DNA from: Paraburkholderia agricolaris
Lineage (GTDB): Bacteria; Pseudomonadota; Gammaproteobacteria; Burkholderiales; Burkholderiaceae
Length of the DNA stretch: 64,000 nt
Reading direction: 5' to 3'
Assembly: GCF_009455635.1 (NCBI RefSeq)
Contig: NZ_QPER01000001.1
Span: 2,728,001-2,792,000 of the forward strand
In this document: piece by piece, positions 26,483 to 34,195 of the stretch
How positions within the stretch are numbered: the stretch's first letter is position 1
Layout: each line of letters starts with the position of its first letter
Translations under genes and position numbers: made by a program
The notes under the pieces: generated by a model
Seen by the model: the letters and a program-made list of their open reading frames with translations, nothing else
The model's database searches: none
What the model was told of the DNA's origin: nothing

Positions 26483-26957
26483 GACGCACCTCACCGTTTT
26501 CCGCGTTAAGCAAATCCATCACAGCGTCAACGATCCGTTCGTATCCGGTACATCTACAAATATTGCCCGACATTAATGCCTTGACCTCTTCTCGAGTTGA
26601 ATCACACGAGAGCCTATGAAGGCTTCCAGTAAGGCTCATTACCATACCAGGGAAGCACATACCGCACTGCACCGCATCCGCTTCTTCGAACGCTCTCTGA
26701 AGTGGCGACAACTGCTCATTGACGTCAAACGATTCGATCGTATTAACTTGCTTGCCCTCCAGAAATTTGATGGGCAGCAGGCATGCGACCTTTGGTATGT
26801 CATCAACGAGTACCGTGCATGCCCCACAAAATCCTTCGCGGCACACCGGTTTGGCACCGGTGAGTTGCATCTCGTCGCGCAGAAGGTCAATCAATGGGCT
26901 CAAGGGACCCCGCAGCGTAGTCACTTGCTCGCCATTTATGTTGAGGGTCACTGCCAT
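26475..26957 (-). CDS. Molybdenum hydroxylase [2Fe-2S] small subunit (CoxS-like)
   Basis: 160 residues. The plant-type ferredoxin cluster is held by C39, C44, C47 (CREGFCGAC) and C59. The second cluster is held by C98, C101 (CGMCFPG) and C134, C136 (NICRCTGYE). This is the full set of eight cysteines seen in xanthine oxidase family small subunits. It passes electrons from the molybdenum centre to the FAD subunit. It overlaps the upstream FAD-subunit gene by ten bases and the downstream large-subunit gene by eight. Confidence 0.93.
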   Translation of the reverse strand: MAVTLNINGEQVTTLRGPLSPLIDLLRDEMQLTGAKPVCREGFCGACTVLVDDIPKVACLLPIKFLEGKQVNTIESFDVNEQLSPLQRAFEEADAVQCGMCFPGMVMSLTGSLHRLSCDSTREEVKALMSGNICRCTGYERIVDAVMDLLNAENGEVRHV

Positions 26958-27820
26958 TTCGTATGCCCGACGCGTTTTGCCTGCTCTTCCGTATCTTTCA
27001 TCGCTCTTTCCAACAGCGCACCGAGTACGCTTGTGCGGTACCAGCCGGGCGCTTCAACACTATCGCGACCAGTGAACTCTCCTGAGAAATCACGCGCAAC
27101 TTCCTTAGCGGTCCCGGTCGTTGCACCCAACGACTGCCAACTTTGCTCCAGAGATGTCCATCGTCGAGGTGCGGCTTCGACCGCTCCGACTGCGATTGCA
27201 CTAACTGTGGAGCGGCTGACGTCGACCGATATGCTGACGATGGCAACCGGATAGTCTCCTGCGACTCTCAAAGGTAACCTTTGATGCGACGTCAACTGAT
27301 TCGCGCGTCTGACGTGCACGGCTGTAACCAGAAATGGGCCACCAATATTGCTTCGGTCCCTGATGAACCGTTCGACAGGTATCTCGACCGTTCCGTTTTC
27401 CATGAGAATCTCGACGCCGGCCGAAAGGGCTAACAGCGCCGTCGTGATATCGGGAGCCTCAAAGTCCACCGTGCATAAATTTCCACCGACCGTTGCGACA
27501 GCGCGAATCGCGGGATTCGCTGATTTTGCCGCCGCCAGCCAGAGACCCTTGAGGTCAGGCAGTTCTGATATTGCGTCCGCGAGTTCTGCATGCGTAACGG
27601 CTGCCCCAATCGATACACGTTCACCAGTGATGCGGACGCCCTTTAATTCTTGAAGATGACCGACCGCCACATAGCGCTCGCTGCATGCTTCACCGCGAAG
27701 CGGGTTGCGCAAAATCCAGGTGGCACCGGAGATGATTCGGGTAGCACCATCGCGGAGTCTCTGATAGGCATCCTGAGTATTGCTTGCGACATGTATCGCT
27801 GATTCGCTTAATGCAACCAT
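26948..27820 (-). CDS. Molybdenum hydroxylase FAD-binding medium subunit (CoxM-like)
   Basis: 290 residues. ATRIISGATWILRN matches the first FAD-binding turn, where the family has A-G-G-x-x-L; here SGATWIL, a variant. SANPAIRAVATVGGNLCTVDFE near residue 100 matches the second, with T-V-G-G-N-L before an acidic position instead of the usual P-x-x-D. The C-terminal CO-dehydrogenase flavoprotein domain (AIAVGAVEAAPRR) follows. The enzyme would hand electrons to an unknown acceptor. It is 18 bases downstream of the xdhC-like gene. Confidence 0.85.
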   Translation of the reverse strand: MVALSESAIHVASNTQDAYQRLRDGATRIISGATWILRNPLRGEACSERYVAVGHLQELKGVRITGERVSIGAAVTHAELADAISELPDLKGLWLAAAKSANPAIRAVATVGGNLCTVDFEAPDITTALLALSAGVEILMENGTVEIPVERFIRDRSNIGGPFLVTAVHVRRANQLTSHQRLPLRVAGDYPVAIVSISVDVSRSTVSAIAVGAVEAAPRRWTSLEQSWQSLGATTGTAKEVARDFSGEFTGRDSVEAPGWYRTSVLGALLERAMKDTEEQAKRVGHTKWQ

Positions 27821-27838
27821 ATCAGCTTTTCCTCATCG

Positions 27839-28888
27839 TTATGAAGTACTGCATGATGACTCGAGAAATTCGACGCCCTGTTCGGAGATTTTCCCTAGCT
27901 GATTTTCTCGCTCCTTTGCTCCCCGTACGGTATTGAGCCTTCCGACCACAACTCCGTTCTTTGCTGCGGTCATCTCTGCGAGTATCGATAGTGCAATCTC
28001 GGGTGGCGTCTTGCTTCCAATATAGAGACCAGCGGGTCCCCTCAACCGCGCAATCTGCTCGTCACTTAAATCGAAGAGCTTAAGTCTCTCTCTGCGGGCT
28101 GCGTTATTTTTTCGCGACCCGATCGCACCAACGTAAAATGCATCGGTCTTCAGAGCTTCCATTAGGGCGAGGTCATCCAACTTCGGATCGTGAGTCAACG
28201 TTACGACGGCCGAGCGTGCATCGAGTTTCATTGAAATTACCGCGTCGTCCGGCATCTCACGAACAAGCGATACAGTTGGAGGCAAGAATTCCTCAAGGTA
28301 CTCCTCACGGGGATCACAGACGGTAATCTGGTAATCCAGTCCCGAAGCGATTTGAGTGAGATATGTGCTCAGTTGCCCTGCCCCAATGACCAACAGCCGG
28401 CAACGGGGTCCATGAACGACAGTGAATATATTTCCGTTGTACGTCACACGGCCGACGGCGTGGGTTCGGTCAAGGGAAACACGACCCGTCCTGACATCCA
28501 GATGGCGGGCAGTGAGATTGCCACGTTCCACTTCCTTCACCAGCTGTTCCAGCCTGGAGTCTCTGCCGAGGGGCTCAAGCATGAGTTGGATAGTTCCTCC
28601 GCATGGCAAACCGAAACGATGCGCCTCCTCCGCGCTCACACCGTAGGTCAGCATCTCCGGCAGCTCATTCGTTATTCCATTCTCGCGAACCTTCAGAATA
28701 AGGTCGTCCTCGATGCAGCCACCCGAAACAGAGCCAATAACGACGCCGTCACCCCGGATGGCCAGCATCGCGCCTTCCGGGCGCGGAGAAGACCCCCAGG
28801 TCCTGACGACCGTGACCAGCAGAACACGTTGATTTTTCTCCATCCAGGCAATACTTGTCCTGAGTACCTCCAGGTCGACACTGTCCAT
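27839..28888 (-). CDS. XdhC/CoxI-family molybdenum cofactor maturation protein
   Basis: 349 residues. The N-terminal XdhC domain has TWGSSPRPEGAMLAI and GSVSGGCIEDD near residue 55, then FGLPCGGTIQLMLEPL. The C-terminal Rossmann domain has RLLVIGAGQLSTYL and later AIGSRKN and RGPAGLYIGSKTPPEIALSI. XdhC proteins bind molybdenum cofactor, protect it and present it for sulfuration before insertion into XDH-type enzymes. It is the first gene of the - strand hydroxylase operon, with 459 bases of gene-poor sequence before the next + strand gene. Confidence 0.9.
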   Translation of the reverse strand: MDSVDLEVLRTSIAWMEKNQRVLLVTVVRTWGSSPRPEGAMLAIRGDGVVIGSVSGGCIEDDLILKVRENGITNELPEMLTYGVSAEEAHRFGLPCGGTIQLMLEPLGRDSRLEQLVKEVERGNLTARHLDVRTGRVSLDRTHAVGRVTYNGNIFTVVHGPRCRLLVIGAGQLSTYLTQIASGLDYQITVCDPREEYLEEFLPPTVSLVREMPDDAVISMKLDARSAVVTLTHDPKLDDLALMEALKTDAFYVGAIGSRKNNAARRERLKLFDLSDEQIARLRGPAGLYIGSKTPPEIALSILAEMTAAKNGVVVGRLNTVRGAKERENQLGKISEQGVEFLESSCSTS

Positions 28889-29305
28889 AATTTGCTCTCT
28901 ACCGCCATCAAATTCAGGGTAGTCTGGTTACACCGTCTCCCAGGCGTAACCTGCCGTCTTGTGAGGTCAGGTTAGCGTCGCGCTGGACATAAAAATAGTT
29001 GTATTTTTCGATGCTTCGCATCTCGTTTTTAGATACCGGGTGCCCGATAGAGTCCCGGTGCCAGATGCCATTGTCGAAGCCGCGCAGATCCCTCAGGAGG
29101 CTGCGGAGAACGCTCTAAAAATCCTGAAAGACCGCCACGGCGATTTTGACAAGAGCCGTTCATCCCGCGCCCAGTGATCGGGCAGAAATGTGTCATCCGC
29201 TTCTGCCTGCCGGGCAACCTATTCCGTATCGACCTTGATTGCCATCTGTGCTCTCTTCCCGTCGAGTGCGGCATCCTGAAAATTGACTTGCATCCTGGCC
29301 AAATA

Positions 29306-29321
29306 CTGTATAAATTTACAG
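29306..29321. promoter_or_regulatory. LexA box 1 (CTGT-N8-ACAG)
   Basis: CTGTATAAATTTACAG fits the LexA consensus of beta- and gamma-proteobacteria, CTGT-N8-ACAG, with an A+T-only spacer. It lies 26 bases before the start codon of the next gene, where it would cover the core promoter. Confidence 0.8.
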
Positions 29322-29323
29322 TA

Positions 29324-29339
29324 CTGTTTTTATATACAG
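29324..29339. promoter_or_regulatory. LexA box 2 (CTGT-N8-ACAG)
   Basis: CTGTTTTTATATACAG is a second full LexA match, two bases after the first, so the two sites lie 18 bases centre to centre. Its last bases overlap the AGGA ribosome-binding site of the gene at 29348. Tandem boxes usually give tight SOS repression and late induction. Confidence 0.8.
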
Positions 29340-29347
29340 GATCGGTC

Positions 29348-29629
29348 ATGAACCAGCTCATCCGCATCTTGAACGACGGTGATCGCGAAACGCTTGCGTG
29401 GCTGCGCAAGCATGTCGGCGACGTGCGCGTAGCTGCCGCTGCGCGGCATCTGGGAGGCAACGGCAAGCCGTACCTGTCCGCGGTGTGCCGCTATCTCGGC
29501 GTACGTCCGCCAACGCCTCATCAACAACTCCGACCTGTTGACGACTGCACGGTCGGCGATAACTATCTTGCGCAGATCCGCCTGCTGCTGGCAGAGCGCA
29601 ACCAGCCGTTGTTGAAGCATCAACGTTGA
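29348..29629 (+). CDS. Unknown small protein under LexA control
   Basis: 93 residues, not recognised. The N-terminal half is rich in charged residues (MNQLIRILNDGDRETLAWLR), and VAAAARHLGGNGKPYLSAV then CRYLGV look like a helix-turn-helix-sized unit, so DNA binding is possible but unproven. Start at 29348 was chosen because AGGA lies six bases upstream and two LexA boxes lie directly before it; longer in-frame versions would read through the operator. The next gene follows after 28 bases on the same strand, so the pair is probably one SOS operon. Confidence 0.65.
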   Translation: MNQLIRILNDGDRETLAWLRKHVGDVRVAAAARHLGGNGKPYLSAVCRYLGVRPPTPHQQLRPVDDCTVGDNYLAQIRLLLAERNQPLLKHQR

Positions 29630-29657
29630 TGCTGCGAGTCTTCAGGAAGATAACAAT

Positions 29658-30062
29658 ATGATTAAGGACGCTACTCCTGATAGGGATGTCCACGACATCA
29701 ATCCGGTCGCCCTCGAACGCGCACTCCGCAGCGCGTCGCTCGATCTCCAGCAAATCATTGCCACGGTCGCAGGTCGTCACCTCGACAATGGCCGTCGCCG
29801 TTACTCAAGCAGCGCGCAATTGCCGACATGGCGGACACTGCTGACAATCGACGAACAGGTCTTTGAGAATCGGGGTTTCCTGGCAAGGCACAACGAGGCG
29901 GTGCGCTCAACGTTTGTCCGGTTTTGCGACAGTCGCTTGTCCGGGATGGATCTCGACGAACCCATCGACTGGCGACGTGACGACGACGACTTGCCAGTCG
30001 TGTACCTGCTTGCGCGCGCACTGGTACAGGCCAACGTTACCGATATGGCCACTCAGGACTAA
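29658..30062 (+). CDS. Unknown protein, second gene of the LexA-controlled pair
   Basis: 134 residues, no family recognised. It is acidic toward the C-terminus (RRDDDDLPVVYLLARAL) with no membrane segment, signal peptide or cysteine pair. AGGA lies about nine bases before the ATG. Its position 28 bases after the 29348 gene and the absence of an own promoter-like sequence suggest co-transcription. A toxin, antitoxin or stress regulator role would fit SOS control but cannot be supported from motifs. Confidence 0.6.
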   Translation: MIKDATPDRDVHDINPVALERALRSASLDLQQIIATVAGRHLDNGRRRYSSSAQLPTWRTLLTIDEQVFENRGFLARHNEAVRSTFVRFCDSRLSGMDLDEPIDWRRDDDDLPVVYLLARALVQANVTDMATQD

Positions 30063-30226
30063 TGTGCCGATATCAGCCGTTGGTCGTTATAGTTTTGGGT
30101 GCGCTCCAGAAAGTCCAAGGTTAAATGGATCTCGACGCTAACGGGGCCATGTGCTCGCGGTCCGCTGCACGCGCAATACGGCTCTCCTTGACCGCCACAA
30201 GGAACAGCCGGAGCGCAAAAATGCCG

Positions 30227-30275
30227 CTGCGTGAGCGAGGTGGCTACGTGACTCCTCACGAGGCTAGCCACGCAG
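30227..30275 (-). terminator. Probable terminator hairpin after the first porin
   Basis: On the - strand CTGCGTG (30275-30269) can pair with CACGCAG (30233-30227), and inside it GTGGCTA pairs with TAGCCAC and GTGA with TCAC. ATTTTTG follows a few bases later. It begins about ten bases after the porin stop. Confidence 0.45.
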
Positions 30276-30284
30276 ATACACCGG

Positions 30285-31301
30285 TCAGAAGCGATGCACG
30301 AGACCGACCTGAACACCGCGCGCCTGCGCACCAGGATACGCCAGCGCCAGCCCGGCATTCGCAGCGCCGGCCAGCGTATAGCCGGCCTGCCCGCGATTTT
30401 GCAGAAGCGACACGGCAGCGTAGAAGCTGGTGCGCCTCGAGACATCGTGGTTGTACATCACGCTGAACTGGCGCGCACCGTTGCCCGCCGAGGTTCGATC
30501 CGTCAACTGCGCCCAGCCGAGCGCAAGATAGTTGAACGGATTGATCGTGTACCCGATCGACACGCCGTAGGTGTTCGCATCCAGCGCCAGTTCGTCCCAC
30601 TTCGCCCATGTGTAGGCACCGTAGATCGTGAACTTGCCGATCGCATACGACACACCTGAGAGAATCGTGCGATCGGTCGATGCGCCGTCCGTGTTGCGCA
30701 GTGCCTGCCCCGCCACGAATGCGGAAAACGGCCCCTGATCGTAGGTGACGTCGAACTGATAACTCGCACCCGTGCCGCGCAAACCGCCTGCATTGCCGAG
30801 ACCGACATAGACACCGCCCTTCAGCCCATGAAACGAGGGCGTGAGATACGAAATCGTATTACTCGTGCGAATACCATAGGTTGTGATGTTGTCGAGCCCC
30901 GAGGCCTGCGTGACAGCGCCGAACGCGTCCATCCTGCCTTCGTCTATGAACAGTGGCGAATTCTGCCGGCCCAAGCGCACCTGCCCCCAGCCGCTCGACA
31001 GGCCGATCCACGCCTGGCGATTGAACAGGCTGCCCGTGCTCGCCAACGCACCCGTCGTAGGCACGAACCCGTTTTCGAGCACGAAGTTGACAGCATAGCC
31101 GTCGCCCAGATCCTCTTTGCCACGCAGGCCGAAGCGGCTCGCCCATTGACCACTCGACCCCATCGCCGCCGTGTAGCCGTTGCCCGTATTAACGTATTGC
31201 ACGAACTCGTCGACGATTCCGTATAGCGTGAGACTCGATTGCGCGTGGGCGACACCGGCGTAGCAAGTCGCGATTAACAATAATGTAGTCCTAAGTTTCA
31301 T
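30285..31301 (-). CDS. Gram-negative general porin (OmpC-like)
   Basis: 338 residues. Signal peptide MKLRTTLLLIATCYAGVAHA, then QSSLTLYGIVDEFVQYV, the usual first beta strand of Burkholderiales porins, alternating strands and the C-terminal aromatic VGLVHRF required for outer-membrane assembly. LGRQNSPLFIDEGRMDAFG belongs to the loop-3 constriction. It forms a trimeric channel for small hydrophilic solutes. It lies 80 bases downstream of a polyamine-type ABC operon but beyond that operon's terminator, so it is probably expressed separately. A close paralogue is at 49397-50410. Confidence 0.93.
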   Translation of the reverse strand: MKLRTTLLLIATCYAGVAHAQSSLTLYGIVDEFVQYVNTGNGYTAAMGSSGQWASRFGLRGKEDLGDGYAVNFVLENGFVPTTGALASTGSLFNRQAWIGLSSGWGQVRLGRQNSPLFIDEGRMDAFGAVTQASGLDNITTYGIRTSNTISYLTPSFHGLKGGVYVGLGNAGGLRGTGASYQFDVTYDQGPFSAFVAGQALRNTDGASTDRTILSGVSYAIGKFTIYGAYTWAKWDELALDANTYGVSIGYTINPFNYLALGWAQLTDRTSAGNGARQFSVMYNHDVSRRTSFYAAVSLLQNRGQAGYTLAGAANAGLALAYPGAQARGVQVGLVHRF

Positions 31302-31340
31302 GATTGAAATGGTAATAAGCGAGTGGTGAAATACAGCGGA

Positions 31341-31375
31341 ATAAAAATGGCCGACCGCTTCTCGCGGCCGGCCAT
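31341..31375 (-). terminator. Rho-independent terminator of the ABC transporter operon
   Basis: On the - strand ATGGCCG pairs with CGGCCAT and, inside, CCGC with GCGG, around a five-base loop (31347-31375). It is followed at once by CATTTTTAT. It starts six bases after the permease stop at 31381. Confidence 0.8.
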
Positions 31376-31380
31376 GGACG

Positions 31381-32193
31381 TCAGGTGCTAACTTTTTTCC
31401 TCGACAACCACTGCGCGCCGACGAGCGCCGCCGTCGAAATCAGAATCAGCAGCGTAGAGATTGCGGCGATCGTCGGGTCCTGCTGATCACGGATATTCTC
31501 GAACATCAGACGCGTCAACGTCGACGTGTCGCCGCCCGAGATGAACAGCACGATCACCGTTTCGTCGAAAGAGGTCATGAACGAGAACAACAGCGACGAA
31601 TAGATCGCCGGTGCGATTTGCGGCAGCGTAATCTCAAAGAACGCCCGCATGCGCCCCGCGCCCAGACTTCGCGCCACCATCTCATGCGTGAGATCGCAGG
31701 TTTCCAGGCCGGCGCCCACGGTGATCACCACATACGGCAACGCGAGCAGCGTATGCGCGAGCACGAGCCCCGCAAGCGAGTTGTTCAGGCCGAGCCGCGC
31801 ATAGACGAAGAACACCCCAACGGCGATCAGGATGACGGGCGCGATCATCGGTAGCATGAATACCGCGCGCACTACGCCGCCGAACTTGCCGCCGAGATGG
31901 CGTATCGCGTACGCGCCGGCAGTGCCGAGCGCCGTGGCGAACACAACCGTGGCGAGCGCGACTTCCAGCGAAACCCGCGCGCCGCGCAACCAGTCGTCCG
32001 AGGCGAGAAAGCTGCGATACCAGCGCAGGCTCAAGTGATGCGGCGGAAAATGCAGGAAGCTGTCCGCCGAAAACGACATCGGAATAACGAGCAGGCATGG
32101 CACGACGAGAAACGCCAGCACCAATGCGCACAGGAGATAGAGCCATGCTCGCTGCGCGTGCGTGATCTGCGTATCGGTAGCGATCATCTGCAT
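31381..32193 (-). CDS. ABC transporter permease, PotC-like (spermidine/putrescine family)
   Basis: 270 residues with about six membrane helices. The EAA loop is visible as EMVARSLGAGRMRAFFEITLP, which contacts the ATPase. LVVPCLLVIPMSFSADSF in the first helix and the SFDETVIVLFISGG ending before the last helices are typical of PotC-type permeases. GGAGG lies nine bases before the ATG at 32193, which is one base after the upstream permease stop. It pairs with that permease, the ATPase and the binding protein of this operon. Confidence 0.88.
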   Translation of the reverse strand: MQMIATDTQITHAQRAWLYLLCALVLAFLVVPCLLVIPMSFSADSFLHFPPHHLSLRWYRSFLASDDWLRGARVSLEVALATVVFATALGTAGAYAIRHLGGKFGGVVRAVFMLPMIAPVILIAVGVFFVYARLGLNNSLAGLVLAHTLLALPYVVITVGAGLETCDLTHEMVARSLGAGRMRAFFEITLPQIAPAIYSSLLFSFMTSFDETVIVLFISGGDTSTLTRLMFENIRDQQDPTIAAISTLLILISTAALVGAQWLSRKKVST

Positions 32194-32194
32194 T

Positions 32195-33106
32195 TCAATG
32201 GCCCTCCCGTGGCGCGACCGCACGACAGATGCGCTGCACCAGCCACGACGCGAACAGCGCGATCAGCACGAGTACGACGCCGAACGCGCTCACGAGCCCC
32301 CAGTCACCCTCGGTGGCGAGCGTGGTCTGAATCTGCATCGCCATTACGTTGACGTTGCCACCGCCAAGCAGGGCCGGCGTCACGTAATAGCCGAGCGAGA
32401 TCACGAACACCATGACGATGCCCGCGGCGAGCCCCGTAAGCGTCTGCGGAAAGAATACCTGCCAGAACGCGAGGCGAGGCGACGCACCGCAGTTCGCGGC
32501 GGCCTTCACGAGGCTCGGGTCGATTGCACGCATCACGCCGTAGAGCGGCATGATCAGCACGGGTGTCATGACATGGGTCATACCGATCACAACGCCCGTA
32601 AAATTGTTCACCAGATGGAGGGGCGATGCGATCAGGCCGTTGCCGACCAGCAGGTCGTTCACCACACCGTTGCGCTGCAGGAGCACAAGCCACGAGTAAG
32701 TGCGCACGAGCGTCGAGGTCCAGTACGGCAGCACCACGGCCACGAGCAGCATGCCCGCGATACGGCGCGGCAACTGCGAAATCAGATACGCAACCGGATA
32801 GCCGATCAGCACCGCGCCGAGCGTGACCGCGAGCGAGACTTCGAGCGTCGTCACGATCGAGCGCAGATACACCGGATCAAGGAGGGCCATATAGTTGGCC
32901 AGCGACCATTGTCCGGCATCGCTCTGCAGCGATTTTTCGACTAGCCACGCGAAAGGAATCACCAACAGCACACCGACGACAGCGAGCCCCGGCATGCCCA
33001 GCAAAACCATGCGCAAACGTCCGGCAATTTCAAGGCGTCGCAGCGCAACTTCGTTTTCGAGCTGCCGCGGGCCGACGATGGCGGTTTCGTTCGAGGTGAG
33101 ATTCAT
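32195..33106 (-). CDS. ABC transporter permease, PotB-like
   Basis: 303 residues, about six helices preceded by a 40-residue cytoplasmic tail. The first helix is VVGVLLVIPFAWLVEKSLQS and the EAA loop AAANCGASPRLAFWQVFFPQ. The start at 33106 overlaps the ATPase stop by four bases and has GGGGAGG upstream; longer frames would run far into the ATPase gene. Partner of the PotC-like permease downstream. Confidence 0.87.
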   Translation of the reverse strand: MNLTSNETAIVGPRQLENEVALRRLEIAGRLRMVLLGMPGLAVVGVLLVIPFAWLVEKSLQSDAGQWSLANYMALLDPVYLRSIVTTLEVSLAVTLGAVLIGYPVAYLISQLPRRIAGMLLVAVVLPYWTSTLVRTYSWLVLLQRNGVVNDLLVGNGLIASPLHLVNNFTGVVIGMTHVMTPVLIMPLYGVMRAIDPSLVKAAANCGASPRLAFWQVFFPQTLTGLAAGIVMVFVISLGYYVTPALLGGGNVNVMAMQIQTTLATEGDWGLVSAFGVVLVLIALFASWLVQRICRAVAPREGH

Positions 33107-34173
33107 GCGTCCTCCCCGACCAGCACGAGCGCCTCGCGCGGCAGACCGACCTTGACGCGATCGCCCGGTGCGAGCCGCCGCCGCTCGGCGAGCGAGACGC
33201 CGGGCGGCATCAGAACCTTCACTTCGTGGCCATCGGCCAGGTCCGCATAGACGATCTGCGCGTCGCCGCGGTACACCTGGTCCTTCACCACGGCGTCGAA
33301 GCACAGGCTATCGGTGTCCGCCGTCTCGACGATGCTCAGCGATTCCGGGCGCAGTGCCATCCACAGACCACCCGCCTCGCTCGTCCGTGCGGGTGCAGCA
33401 GCAACGCGCGTGTCGCCGAACCAGGCCGCGTGTGCATCGCGGCGCAACGGCACCATGCAGGTCTCGCCCATAAACTGCGCAACGAACCGATTGCGCGGAT
33501 GCCGGTAAATCTCCTCGGGCGTGCCGACCTGTACGAGCGCGCCGCCGTTGACGATGGCGATGCGATCGGACATCGTCAGCGCTTCCTGCTGATCGTGCGT
33601 GACATTGATCGTCGTGGTGCCGAAACGCTCGTGCAGCCGCCGGATCTCGATCTGCATGCGGTCGCGCAGCTGTTTGTCGAGCGCCGAGAGCGGCTCGTCG
33701 AGCAGCAGAATGCGCGGCTCGAAAATAAGCGCGCGCGCCAGCGCAATGCGCTGCCGCTGACCACCGGAAAGCGCGCTGATACTGCGCTCGCCAAATCCCG
33801 TGAGTTGCACCACGTCGAGCATTTCTGCCACGCGCCGCCGCCGTGTCGCGCCGTCGACGCCCCGCAGCTTGAGCGGATAGCCGATGTTCCCGACCACGTC
33901 CATGTGCGGAAAGAGCGCGTAGTTCTGAAATACCATGCCGACATCGCGCCGATGTGGCGGCATCGTCAGCAACTCGGTGCCGGCCACCTTGATCGAGCCT
34001 GAACTCGCTCTTGTGAATCCGGCCAGCACCATCAGCAAAGTCGTCTTGCCGCTACCGGACGGACCCAGCAGAGTGAGGAATTCACCCGCGCCGATGTCGA
34101 GTGAAACGTTGTCGAGCACCGTCGTCGCACCGTACGACTTGCTGACGTTCCTGATCGAAACTGTCGCTTTCAT
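33103..34173 (-). CDS. ABC transporter ATPase, PotA-like
   Basis: 356 residues. Walker A LLGPSGSGKTTLL near residue 35, Q-loop MVFQNYALFPH, signature LSGGQRQRIALARAL, Walker B ILLLDEPLSALD and H-loop NVTHDQQEAL are all present, followed by a TOBE domain with VKVGLPREALVLV at the end. The ATG at 34173 has AGG eight bases upstream; a GTG nine bases earlier is possible. Energises uptake through the two adjacent permeases. Confidence 0.92.
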   Translation of the reverse strand: MKATVSIRNVSKSYGATTVLDNVSLDIGAGEFLTLLGPSGSGKTTLLMVLAGFTRASSGSIKVAGTELLTMPPHRRDVGMVFQNYALFPHMDVVGNIGYPLKLRGVDGATRRRRVAEMLDVVQLTGFGERSISALSGGQRQRIALARALIFEPRILLLDEPLSALDKQLRDRMQIEIRRLHERFGTTTINVTHDQQEALTMSDRIAIVNGGALVQVGTPEEIYRHPRNRFVAQFMGETCMVPLRRDAHAAWFGDTRVAAAPARTSEAGGLWMALRPESLSIVETADTDSLCFDAVVKDQVYRGDAQIVYADLADGHEVKVLMPPGVSLAERRRLAPGDRVKVGLPREALVLVGEDA

Positions 34174-34195
34174 TGTCTGCACCTGTGTCGTCGCC

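Larger units (their letters stand above)
28889..29347. other. Gene-poor right edge of the A+T-richer block
   Basis: Besides the promoter of the xdhC-like gene, this 459-base stretch holds an open + strand frame from about 28965 to 29179 without a start codon, ending in LKDRHGDFDKSRSSRAQ. It could be the 3' remnant of a lost gene; I recognise no family. The last 45 bases carry two LexA boxes. No tRNA, integrase or direct repeat matching the left edge was found by eye. Confidence 0.4.

Noticed and set aside
24119..28888. Carbon monoxide dehydrogenase
   Set aside because: Cox-type accessory genes are present, but the large subunit lacks the Cys-containing active-site loop of form I CO dehydrogenase.
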